Source: Hypericum androsaemum
Taxonomy: Eukaryota > Streptophyta > Magnoliopsida > Malpighiales > Hypericaceae
Direction: 5' to 3'
DNA length: 64,000 nt
Assembly: GCA_963995505.1 (NCBI GenBank)
Contig: OZ023187.1
Coordinates: forward strand, 5,711,501 to 5,775,500
The notes under the pieces are model-generated. The model had not been told where the DNA came from, made no database searches, and saw only the letters and a list, made by a program, of their open reading frames with translations. The position numbers and the translations under genes are program-made. This document shows, piece by piece, positions 1 to 9,895 of this stretch. Position 1 is the stretch's first letter. Each line of letters starts with the position of its first letter.

Positions 1-77
1 CGAGTCCCTGGAGCCAGAATATTCCATATTCTCCGGCGATACCCCACTTGAAAAGATCAAAATGCCCTCCCACTTGA
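1..77 (+). repeat. Left terminal inverted repeat (inner part) of the Pack-MULE-like element
   Basis: This segment pairs with 13122-13197 with only a few mismatches. The outer part of the repeat lies before the window start. Confidence 0.8.
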
Positions 78-217
78 AAAAGATTAATTTATCACCCTCC
101 TTCCTCCCCTCTTCTCTCTCCCCCGACATTCATCGTCAACCCCCTTTCCAAAAAACCAATTAAACACCCAAAATCTCAATTAAACACCCAAAAAATTCGA
201 AAGTGCCAACGAGGTCG

Positions 218-310
218 ACCCCGCTCTCCGTCCTCGATGACCACCTAAAGCTCGACTTCGCCATTGACAGTGCCGACGAGGTCGACCCCGACCTCAACCT
301 CGTCAAGGGC
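218..310 (+). pseudogene. Captured fragment of a ribose-5-phosphate isomerase gene
   Basis: The forward frame reads TPLSVLDDHLKLDFAIDSAD followed by EVDPDLNLVKG. This is the conserved plant plastid-type ribose-5-phosphate isomerase A segment that ends in the ADEVDP active-site region. The family is normally about 230-280 residues; only 31 codons are present here, without start, stop or catalytic remainder, so it is non-functional. Just upstream (202-222) a 21-base copy of the stretch at 268-288 occurs with one mismatch. The fragment therefore carries a small internal duplication or was joined at microhomology. It lies in the same orientation as the window, inside the TIR element. Confidence 0.85.
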
Positions 311-944
311 CTTGCAGCTTGCGGGGGGTGTTGAATCAGACCTCGCGGATGCTTCATTGTTGCTGGCGTCGAGGAACAGTTGCTGGAGAAGAAGGCAAGG
401 TTGAAGATGTTGCTAACGTGGCCGATGTTGCTGAGCTGGCACGAACTTACGAGCTGTCTTCAAATCATTGGGAGTCTGAGCTTAAAAGATCGCTGATGTG
501 TAAAATGGTTCCAGATGGATGCCAGCTGGATCACGCATTAAGGCGTTCCATATTCCGGCAGTTGGGAGCATGAAATAAGAAAGGGCGGATACACATGGCA
601 CCTTCTAAGATGTTCCATGAGCTTCCATGTGTATAGTACAAGTGGATGACAGTTATCTGATATAGAGCATATACTAATAATAAACTGAATTCCAGATAAA
701 AGAAATAAAATAGAAGTTCTTTTCCCCTCGCAGATTCGCAAGCTTGGGTTTCCAATTTTCTCTTCAATCTTCTGTAATTCGTGTTCAAGATTTGTTGCGG
801 ACTGTTCTTGAAGCTAAGGGGAAGAGGTTCTTATCTTCAGATTGATGATTTTCACAATATCGTCGAGAACATAAGGCTTAAAGAGGAGCTGGCCCAGAAC
901 CCGCTGGGGAAATTATCTCCGGCGGGGAGAGGGACACCTCGTGG
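311..944. other. Other probable captured fragments, not identified
   Basis: From 325 to 573 a forward reading contains a plausible exon-like segment (residues such as ELARTYELSSNHWESELKRS), but I cannot assign it to a family. From about 700 to 944 another GC-richer segment resembles coding or intron-flanking DNA, also unassigned. No complete gene is present. The stretch ends at the CGTGG target site of the Athila element and continues at 12837. Confidence 0.4.
940..944. repeat. Target site duplication (CGTGG), left copy of Athila-1
   Basis: CGTGG directly precedes the 5' LTR and is repeated directly after the 3' LTR at 12832-12836. Confidence 0.95.
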
Positions 945-2453
945 TGATGAATGTGTAAACGCTCATATTTTATCATATGTTTCGTGTATGTTTAGTCATG
1001 TTTTGAGTTATATTTATTATGTCATATCAATTCTTATAATCATTTTAGTATATTTATGTTCGGGAATGGATTTCTACCCATCGTCATATTTTGTAGGAAA
1101 TTAGAGCTCAATGAAGGTCGTTCGAGGGGTGAATTCGAGAGACCATATTACAAGAGTCATAACTTTCTGCTCGAGTGTCCGATTGTATACAATGAGATAC
1201 CGTTGAAAAGCTTGAAGAAAGATCTACATTTCGTCTTTTGTAGTTGAAGCCAAATTCGAAGTGGAAGAGGGTCAAAACTGCAAAATACGAAGATACGACG
1301 AAGCTGATCAGCGATCCGACGAGCGCCAAGTCTGTTACAGAAGGTTCAGTTGATGGGCGCCAACTCCATTGGCGGGTGCCAGGCCTCGACGACGGGTTTT
1401 TTTGGACTTCTTTTTTACATGGAGACTCGATTTATTTTAGTTATATTCGACTTTTAGCCTCCTGTTTCGGCCTTAGGACTTAAGTTATATTATTTTATAT
1501 TATTATTTGGCTAGTTAAACTTCCAATTTAGATTAACCTCCTCTAGGTTTTCCTAATTTCTAGTTAGACTTTTGGCTATATATAGCCCTTAGTTTCTTAG
1601 GTAAAAAAAAGAGTTTTTTTTGGGACGTTACTACGGCAACTTGACACAACTCGGAGCTTAATAAAGTCGCGATTTCAGTTAGCTACAAGGAAGGGATTGG
1701 TAAGACTTGATCATTGCGACTAAGCTTTTTCTATCTCTACCTTTATGTTAATTGCTTTCATGTTCTTCATTAATCTATTGTACTTTGTTAACATGCTTAG
1801 TGAGTAGTTCTCTTGTGAGTGCGATGCCCTAATTATGTGATTACTCGTCTATGTTAGCTATGGTTTGATTATCTTTCGTAGTAGTTATCAATTGATGATC
1901 TTAATACTTAATCTAACTTGATCACTTAGATTATGATATTTAGTTGATAATAATGGACTGGAAGGCATTAGAATCAACGGAAGAGTCAATTGACATGTCT
2001 TAAATTATTAATGAAGAATCTTGATACTAAGGGATAACCTGATAGGAGTTAACTTTATAATTGAGTTTAGTTTAATTCTTGGTCTAATTAATGAGCAGAA
2101 GCATTGATTAGTAATCATGAACTACTCTAGCTTAGTTTTGTCATCCTAATGAGCGGAAGCGTTAGGGAGATACATTAGAACACTCCGGGTACTAGTTAGA
2201 ACTTCATAAAAATCATAGTCTCAACATAGATGGGTAGTCCATAAGAGTATCGTGCTCGTTTATCTCCATTGATTTACAACTCGTATTTTATTTGCGTTTC
2301 CGATCAAGTTTTATTTACTTTACAATCTTTTAATTCTCTCGCTTCACATAATTATTTGCATTGATTTCGTGTTCAACCCTCAGTTCTAAGAACCTTACTT
2401 ACCACTATACTATTTGCTTGTGCGTATAATTGTTCACAATTTTGCGTACATCA
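945..2453 (+). repeat. 5' LTR of Athila-1
   Basis: The LTR runs from TGATGAATGTG to CGTACATCA and is 1509 bp. A TATA box, CTATATATAG, lies at 1576-1585, so transcription would start about 30 bases further on. A GGCG-rich palindromic module lies at about 1321-1388, and two related motifs built on GAGCRGAAGCRTT lie at 2091-2112 and 2148-2170. The copy differs from the 3' LTR by scattered substitutions and by rearrangement of the palindromic module. Confidence 0.95.
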
Positions 2454-2456
2454 AAT

Positions 2457-2476
2457 TGGCGCCGTCGACACGGAAC
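2457..2476 (+). promoter_or_regulatory. Primer-binding site of Athila-1 (degenerate tRNA-Asp type)
   Basis: TTGGCGCCGTCGACACGG lies three bases after the 5' LTR. It shares the first bases of the tRNA-Asp-complementary site used by Athila and Tat elements (intact in Athila-2 as TGGCGCCGTTGCCGGGGA) but diverges after TGGCGCCGT. Confidence 0.75.
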
Positions 2477-2567
2477 TGAGATTTTAGGACATAGAATCAA
2501 AAGTAATTGATTTTGTGTAGCAAACTTGCTGAGTTCGTGTGATCTCTTTTTCAGGATTCTCTAGTGC

Positions 2568-3689
2568 ATGCCAAGAACCCGGAGTGAAGGACTAGACCTT
2601 GACACAGACACTATGCTTGAGGTTGACATCGGAGTACTCGAAAGGGTAATTAGGCGTGAAAAGAGGGACCAAGCGAGATCGATGGCACACAATCAGGAAG
2701 ATGGGGCGCTCCAAGCTGTAGGAGACGCGCCACACAGAAGGACGCTACTAGAATCATCTGTTCCTACATGGAATGGGAACCCTAATGGTTTACGACAACC
2801 ACCTGTAGGTCCCAATACTTTTCAGATTCTAGCAGCAGTTGTAGGACTACTGCAAAACTTGGTCCAATTTGGCGGCTTGCCAAGTGAGGATCCTCAAGAC
2901 CATCTCTCTCGATTTGAGGACATCTGCAATATCATGAAGTTCCAAGGGGTTAATGATGATGTCTTGAAGCTGCGTCTCTTCCACTTTTCTCTAAAGGACC
3001 GAGCTCGCACTTGGTACAATAAGCTGAAGGGAGAGACGATTCAGAGTTGGAATGATTTGGCCCATGCTTTTCTTCGAAAGTTCTTCTCAATGGCCAAGTC
3101 AGCCAAGCTCTTGCGTGACATAAATACTTTCATACAAGCTAATGGGAAAAGCATCTATGAGGCTTGGGAGTGGTTCACCGATCTCCAAAGTTCCTTCCCT
3201 CAACATGGCATAACTCAGGATAACCTCATGAAGATCTTTTACAATGGGTTAGATGGCCCATCCCGTGATCATATTGATGCCTCCTCTCAAGGGGTATTCT
3301 TGAGAAAGACTGCTGATGAAGCTGCTCGCTTAATGGAAGAGATGGCTGAAGTTAATGGTATGTGGCCAAAGGAACGTACCAGGCAACCCCGTAAGGAAGC
3401 GACTCGAGGGATACTTGAAGTGGATGCCAATATAAAGCTTGAAGCTAAAGTTGAGGCACTTACCAAAAGACTTGAAGAATTGACCAAGGGCAAGGAGAAG
3501 GCAGCTGCAGTACAAGATACATGTGAAATTTGCAAAGAGTCACATCATACCGATGACTGTCCTCAGTTGGTGGAGGCTCAGGCCATCGCTGATAGACAAC
3601 CACCAGGTTTGGGTTACTCAAGGCAACCTAATGCTCAGCCAAACTTCTCTCGATTTGGTCAGCATGCAAATAACACTGGTGCTCAGTAA
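2568..3689 (+). CDS. gag: Gag protein of Athila-1
   Basis: This ORF of 373 residues contains a retrotransposon gag (capsid-like) domain at about residues 95-260, including the conserved DHLSRFEDIC and WNDLAHAFLRKFF segments. Gag would form the cytoplasmic particle that packages element RNA. A coiled-coil region at about 285-330 is followed by a short CCHC-type zinc knuckle, CEICKESHHTDDC. The start is the first ATG after the primer-binding region. Athila elements normally read gag into pol as one long frame. Here a TAA at 3687-3689 ends the ORF and the polyprotein continues in broken pieces beyond it. Confidence 0.88.
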   Translation: MPRTRSEGLDLDTDTMLEVDIGVLERVIRREKRDQARSMAHNQEDGALQAVGDAPHRRTLLESSVPTWNGNPNGLRQPPVGPNTFQILAAVVGLLQNLVQFGGLPSEDPQDHLSRFEDICNIMKFQGVNDDVLKLRLFHFSLKDRARTWYNKLKGETIQSWNDLAHAFLRKFFSMAKSAKLLRDINTFIQANGKSIYEAWEWFTDLQSSFPQHGITQDNLMKIFYNGLDGPSRDHIDASSQGVFLRKTADEAARLMEEMAEVNGMWPKERTRQPRKEATRGILEVDANIKLEAKVEALTKRLEELTKGKEKAAAVQDTCEICKESHHTDDCPQLVEAQAIADRQPPGLGYSRQPNAQPNFSRFGQHANNTGAQ

Positions 3690-6600
3690 GAGCTCAGGAA
3701 GCCATATCTGGGAGATCAAGTCAAAGCAATGGGTGACAAGATTGATCAATTGGTAGGAGTTGTCCAGCAGTCCATTCAACAACAAAGTATTATTGTACAG
3801 CGGATGGATCGTTGTGAAGCGCGTCAACAAGAGTTTGAGACATACCTGAAGGGGCAGGCCACACAACTTAAGAAGATGGAGATGGAGCTCGGAAATTTGG
3901 CGGCCACGAATACTCAAAGGTAAGTAGGCTCCCTTACAAGCAACACAGAGGCCAACCCTAGGAGAGATGCTAAAGCTATCACCTTAAGGAGTGGCAAGGA
4001 AATAGAAGGGGCCACCAAGACTACCAAATCACCCAAGGAAAGGAGCTCGAGAAGGAAAAAGAACCTGTGCAAATCGAGCAGGAGGAGGAACTCTATGTTG
4101 CCCCACCACCTAAGGTCCCACCATCGCCGTTTCCTCAACGACTCAAGAAGCGACCAGTGGTGGACAAAAGATTTATGAGTTTTATCAAAAAGATGAAGGG
4201 TATTCAAATCAGCGTGTCCTTCCTAGAGATGCTAGACCAAATGCCACATTATGCCAAATTCCTCAAAGAGCTCCTCACAAAGAAGAAGAAGTGGGACAAG
4301 GAGGAAACAATCTCTCTTACCGCAAACTGTAGCTCACTCATATCCAAGAACTTGCCAGCTAAGCTTAAAGATCCAGGGAGTTTTACTATACCTTGTTGTA
4401 TTGGCGATATCGAATTTGCTCAATGTCTCTGCGATCTTGGGCCCAGTATTAATCTCATGCCTTTAACTGTTTTCAGGCAACTTGGACATGGAGATCTCAA
4501 GCCAACGGAGATGCGCCTTCAGCTAGCTGATTAAACGGTCACAAGGCCACATGGAATCGCAGAAGATGTGCTAGACAAGTTCGAGCAATTCTATGTTTCA
4601 GCAGATTTCGTGGTTTTGGATTTTGACCCCGACAAGAATTGCCCTCTGCTTTTAGGCAGACCATTCCTTAACACTAGCCGCGCCCTGATCGATGTCAATG
4701 GAGGAAAGTTAACTCTACGAGTTGGTGACGAAGCAGTAGAATACCAAATGGCCAAAGCAATGCAACACCACCAAGAGGATGAAGTTTGCATGCGCATCGA
4801 ATTGATGCCTGATGAAACTTTTGGTGTTGAAGAACAATGGAGCTGGATCACTATGAAAACAGAAGATGAGGAATCTCTTGCTCAAGCATGTCAAGTTGAA
4901 GAGGTCGAAGAAGATGAAGAAGTAGACCAGGCGGAGGAAAATTTTGAACTAGAACTCTGTAGAGGGGCTCCCACACCACCATCCACCTTTAAGGCCCATA
5001 CTTTAGAGTTGAAGGAATTGCCCCCTCACCTCAGATATGCCTTCTTGAAAGAAGGCGGATGGCTGCCCATCATCAACTCCAACAAGCTTACTCCAAAGCA
5101 AGAACAACAAGTCCTTACCTTGGTGAATAAGAGAATCAAGGCCATGGGATGGCAAATTTCTGATATCCAATGAATTAGCTCCGATATTGTGATGCATCGC
5201 ATCAACAAGAGGAAGGAGCAAAGCCCAAGGAAGATCGTCAAAGGAGACTCAATCCCAATATGAAGGAGGTTGTGAAGAAGGAGGTAATCAAACTTCTCGA
5301 CGCTGGAATTATCTACCCTATTTCAGATAGTGAATGGGTGAGCCCTGTTCAATGCGTACCCAAGAAGGGAGGTATGACAGTACAAACTAATGAAGAGGGA
5401 GAGCTCATCTCAACCAGAATAGTTACCGGATGGCGGGTGTGGATCGACTACAGGAAGCTCAACACTGCTACTCGGAAGGATCACTTCCCCCTTCCCTTTA
5501 TTGATCAAATGTTAGAGCGCATCGCTGGACATGCTTATTACTGCTTTCTCGATGGCTACTCTGGATATAATCAGGTAATCATCTATCCTGGAGACCAAGA
5601 GAAGACCACTTTCACTTGTCCCTTTGGCACTTTTGCCTACAGGAGAATGCCTTTCGGTCTATGCAATGCGCCCGCCACCTTCCAACGGTGCATGATGGCA
5701 ATCTTTTGGGGAATGAATGAAGACATCATGGAGGTATTCATGGATGATTTTTTCATCTTCGGAGATTCATTTGAGGGCTGCCTTCATAACTTGGATAAAG
5801 TACTCCAGAGATGCGAAGAGAAGAGACTCGTGCTCAATTGGGAGAAGTGCCACTTTATGGTCGAAGAAGGAATTGTGTTGGGTCACAAGATCTCCAACAA
5901 GAGAATTGAAGTTGATCGTGCCAAGACTGAAGTGATAGAAAAGATGCAACCACCCACAACAGTCAAAGGCATCCGTGCCTTCCTTGGGCATGCCGAGTTT
6001 TATCGCCGCTTTATTAAGAATTTTTCTTCTATTGCGAAACCCTTGACTAACCTCTTAAATAAGGATGTCCCTTTTGAGTTTATGATTCTTGTTTAAGTGC
6101 TTTCAGGACACTCCAGATGGCATTGGTCACTGTTCCGGTCATCACTTCACCATCTTGGGACCTCCCATTCGAGCTCATGTGCGATGCCAGTAATGATGCA
6201 TTGGGTTGTGTCCTAGGCCAAAGGGAAGATGGGCGCTTACATGTCATCTACTATGCCAGTCGCATCCTCGCTGGAGCCCAACTCAATTACACTACCACAG
6301 AAAAAGAGATGCTCGCAGTAGTGTATGCTTACGACAAGTTTAGGCCTTACCTGCTAGGCTCAAACATCGTCTACACTGACCATGCCCCCTTGAGGTTCCT
6401 CTTTGCTAAACAAGATCCGAAACCCCGAATTATCCGTTGGATTTTACTTTTGCAGGAGTTTGACTTGGTGATCAAAGATAAGAAGGGTACGGAGAATGTG
6501 GTCGCGGATCATTTGTCTCGCCTGGAGAACAGTGATGGCATGGACAAAGAAGGGAGGATCCTCGAGTACTTTCCGGATGAAGCCTTGTTCTATGTGCAGT

Positions 6601-7901
6601 CAATAAGACCTCCTTGGTACGCAGACTTTGCCAATTACTTGGTCAGTGACGTCATGCCCGAAGACTTGAGCTACTCGCAGAAAAAGAAGTTCCTCAGCGA
6701 TGTTCGCTTTTACGTATGGGATGAGCCATACCTTTTCCGCCGTTGCGCTGATGGCCTTCTTAGGCGATGTATTCCGGATAACGAGATATCATTTGTCCTC
6801 CAGGAATGTCATGGGTCAGTTTACGCTGGTCACTTTGGTGCAACAAGGACGGCTTCAAGAGTGTTGGAGTGTGGGTTTTATTGGCCCACCATTTTCAAAG
6901 ATTCCAGAGAGTTTGCAGAACGCTGTGACCGCTGTCAAAGAACCGGGAATGTCTCTCGATGAGACGAAATGCCTCAGTCGAGCATCTTGGAGGTCGAGCT
7001 ATTTGATGTGTGGGGGATCAACTTTATGGGTCCCTTCCCTCCATCTAAAGGTAACAAGTACATAATTATTGGAGTCGACTATGTTTCCAAGTGGGTAGAG
7101 GCCTAGGCTACCCCAACCAACAATGCTAGGATGGTCCTACGCTTCCTCCAGAAGCTTTTTGCCCGATTCAGTATTCCTCGCGCAATTATCAGCGATGGCG
7201 GGTCACACTTCTGCAATCAACCATTTGCCACACTCCTCAAACGCTATGGTGTCACTCACAAGGTCGCCACTCCGTATCATCCTCAAATGAGCGGCCAAGT
7301 TAAAGTTTATAATAGGGAGCTGAAGAGGATTTTAGAGAAGCAGGTGAGTTCAGCCCGTAAAGATTGGTCTTTGAAGCTAGATGATGCACTATGGGCTTAC
7401 CGCACTGCTTTCAAGACCCCAATTGGTACAACACCCTATCGCTTGGTCTATGGTAAAGCATGTCACCTTCCAGTAGAACTTGAACATCGAGCATTTTGGG
7501 CGATCAAGGCATTGAACTACGACTACAAGCTTGCTGGAGAACGTCGAGTCCTACAACTCCAAGAACTCGAAGAAATTCGCTTAAGTGCCTTTGAAAGCTC
7601 ACGGATCCACAAGGAAACTACCAAGAAAAGACACGATGCTCACATCAGCACAAAAGACTTCGAGGTGGGACAACAAGTACTGCTATACAATTCACGCTTG
7701 AAGCTGTTCCCTGGTAAGCTGAAGTCACGGTGGAGCGGGCCGTTTAAGATCATCAGTGTTGCCCCACATGGGGCTATTGAAGTTCAGCATCCGGAGGGAC
7801 GAACATTTAAAGTCAACGGCCAGCGGTGCAAACTGTACCTTGGGTGTGATGTGGAGCGCGCTCGAGTCGTGCATACGTTGCTTCCACCATCCGCACCTTA
7901 G
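3690..7901 (+). pseudogene. pol: Broken pol polyprotein of Athila-1 (protease, RT, RNase H, integrase)
   Basis: Open pieces at 3729-3923, 4067-4534, 4568-5173, 5260-6096 and 6117-7901 follow the Ty3/gypsy order. The protease motif is DLGPS where the family has DLGAS. The RT has YRKLN, the FLDGYSGYNQ block and the catalytic FMDD (residues 160-163 of the 5260 piece). RNase H has [10 protein letters not shown] and [14 protein letters not shown]. Integrase has an HHCC finger ending CDRCQRTGN, then D (GVDYVSKW) and D (SDGGSHF). The catalytic glutamate expected 35 residues after the second D is a lysine (AAA, 7302-7304). Stops at 4532-4534 (TAA), 6960-6962 (TGA) and 7104-7106 (TAG), with frameshifts near 5175-5260 and 6083, show the protein is not made whole. 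Confidence 0.92.
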
Positions 7902-8071
7902 TCCCAAGGAGTATTAAGTCAAGCTAACGACTCCAAATTAGCATGTTTCAAATTTTGAATTCCATGTGCTTTTATTTTCTGTATTTTTGCTTCAGTAATC
8001 TAGTTTAATTATGTTTATTTGTTTTGCAGAATAAAAAAAACATAATAATAAAAAAAAGGCGAAAGAAACGA

Positions 8072-8145
8072 ATTGGCGGGCGCCAACGCTGGCACAGAGA
8101 GCATCATTGGCGGGTGCCAATTGGCTTGGCGGGCGCCAAGCCTCG
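8072..8145 (+). repeat. GGCG palindromic module in the pol-env spacer of Athila-1
   Basis: Three copies of the self-complementary unit TTGGCGGGYGCCAA are spaced over about 75 bases and end in CCAAGCCTCG. The same arrangement, joined by a related linker, occurs in both LTRs of this element (about 1321-1388 and 11701-11775). Confidence 0.75.
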
Positions 8146-8499
8146 TTAAAAAAATTTGACGAAGGGGGCGGGTTCCTTTCTTCTCCACTTGCTCCACCAC
8201 ATCTAAGAAGAGAACCGCCCATCCCCAGAGCGGACCACCACAATCGACCACCACCGCTCACCGCTCACCTGCGGGCCACGCACCCGAAGCCTCAATTTCA
8301 TCTGCCGAGCCTCCCCGACCAGCAACTTCGTTCGGCGTGCTCTCCTTGGTTACCCGGGGTCCTACCCTAAATTTTTTTTCCAACTCCGATTGCTTTCCAA
8401 TGAAGCTTCAACGCTAAGTACCATTTTGAGATAAAGTGATCCCCACAGCGCGGCCTCTGCCCCGAGCCTACCAGTGCTGACCACTGCCGCCCGCCACCA

Positions 8500-9755
8500 T
8501 TGACCACCACTCGCCGGAGCTCCGGCCATCCACTCCCGCGTGCCATCATGATCGTTACAGCTGGCTCGAGCCGTGGGGGCGGCAAGCAGCCACCCGCTCA
8601 TAAGAAGGCTCGCCCCAACGCTTCGCCGCCATGCAACATTGCCTGGAACTATGACGCCCTCTTCGCCATCTACTATGATTGGGAGGGGGAGAGGTATACC
8701 AGACTCTCTAAGCTTGAACACCTTAGTCATTTTACGATTGATTGGGATGATATGCGAATTTTAGGAGTCGATGAGGATTTACGCAATGCACTAGAACACT
8801 TTGGTTGGGAGCATTTTGCTACTAATGATGTCTCTGCTAAAGCCACTTTGTCACTTGAATTTTACTGCACCCTGACCATTGCTGTGAATCGTTCTTCTTT
8901 TGCTGCCCGATTATTTGATTGTCCGATTGAAGTGACTGAGCCACTCTTGCGACGCCTCATAGGCATCCGTCGGGGTGGGGGGCCTTTAGATTTTACGCCT
9001 TTTGAGCTGGCCCATAACGAATGGCTAGATATCACCGATTTTATCAAATATGAGTCTGGCAAAGCCCCCAGCTCCCTTATTAAGGACCCTTGCATTGGCA
9101 TTGTGCATCGTTTTATGACTTTCACATTTAGCGGTCAGTATGAGGAGAGCAAGGTGTTCCGGTCCCAATTATATGCCATTCATTATCTGCGTCGCAAGAT
9201 ACCATTTAACACGTTTGTGTTACTTATTGAGGTTTTTGAGCACACTATCACTGCCCAGCCGGCCCGCTTGTACTTGGGACATATTATTTCACGGCTCGCG
9301 GAGCAATTTTTCCCTGACAAATATGCAGGTTACGCGGGCCCACTAGCAATTCCATCCCCATCAACATCAGTCGCCTTAACTACAGCAACCTCATTGAGAA
9401 GTCCGAGCGCAATGGCCAGGAAGTGGTGACTTACAAGGCATGGGAGAACCGCAAAGCTGTCCAGGACCGCCTCAAGGCGACCACACCCTCCCAAATTCTG
9501 CCACACCAGGTCGGGCTTCATGAGCTCCAACAGCAGTTCAATGGCATGCAACTTCAGCTCCACGAGCTGGTCACTGCTTCTGAGGCTCATTGGCAATGAC
9601 AACTCGAATACAATGCTCGAATGGAGGCCGCCCAACAAACCCAATTTGCTGCCCAGCAAGAGTATCAGGCACGGATGGAAGCAGCTCAGCTCGAGCAGCT
9701 TGAGTGGATGTGCGCTAACTTCCCCTTTCCCCCACCACCTCCGCCTCACGAGTGA
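8500..9755 (+). pseudogene. Env-position (ATHILA ORF) protein of Athila-1, broken at the 3' end
   Basis: After integrase comes an ORF of 309 residues (8500-9429). The likelier start is the ATG at 8548, giving MIVTAGSSRGGGKQPP. It matches the style of the third ORF of Athila elements (Pfam ATHILA ORF-1 type), with DYERY-like N-terminal and FSGQYEESKVF segments. The same kind of protein is found at the same place in Athila-2 (51915-53049). The role is not established: it is often called env-like from its position, but no convincing signal peptide or membrane span is visible here. A frameshift near 9400 moves the frame, and the C-terminal glutamine-rich coiled coil (9416-9755) is interrupted by TGA at 9597-9599. 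Confidence 0.75.
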
Positions 9756-9882
9756 CAGGGCGGTACCAATCCCTTCCCTTTCTTATTGTCTGCTATCGTA
9801 GTGTCTGTTATGTCCTTGTGATCTTTATTTCTATGCTGTGCTGTTTGCTTGTGTCCCCTACATTGAGGACAATGTGTTTAAT

Positions 9883-9895
9883 AAGTGTGGGGGGG
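9883..9895 (+). promoter_or_regulatory. Internal polypurine-tract-like block of Athila-1
   Basis: AAGTGTGGGGGGG lies 13 bases after TTGAGGACAA. This composite is repeated next to the 3' LTR at 11294-11329. It could prime a second plus-strand start during reverse transcription; that role is inference. Confidence 0.55.

Noticed and set aside
218..310. A functional ribose-5-phosphate isomerase gene
   Set aside because: Only 31 codons are present, with no start and none of the remaining domain. It sits within a transposon.
8500..9755. Calling the Athila third ORF a true envelope protein
   Set aside because: No signal peptide, fusion peptide or convincing membrane span is visible. The position alone does not support that function.
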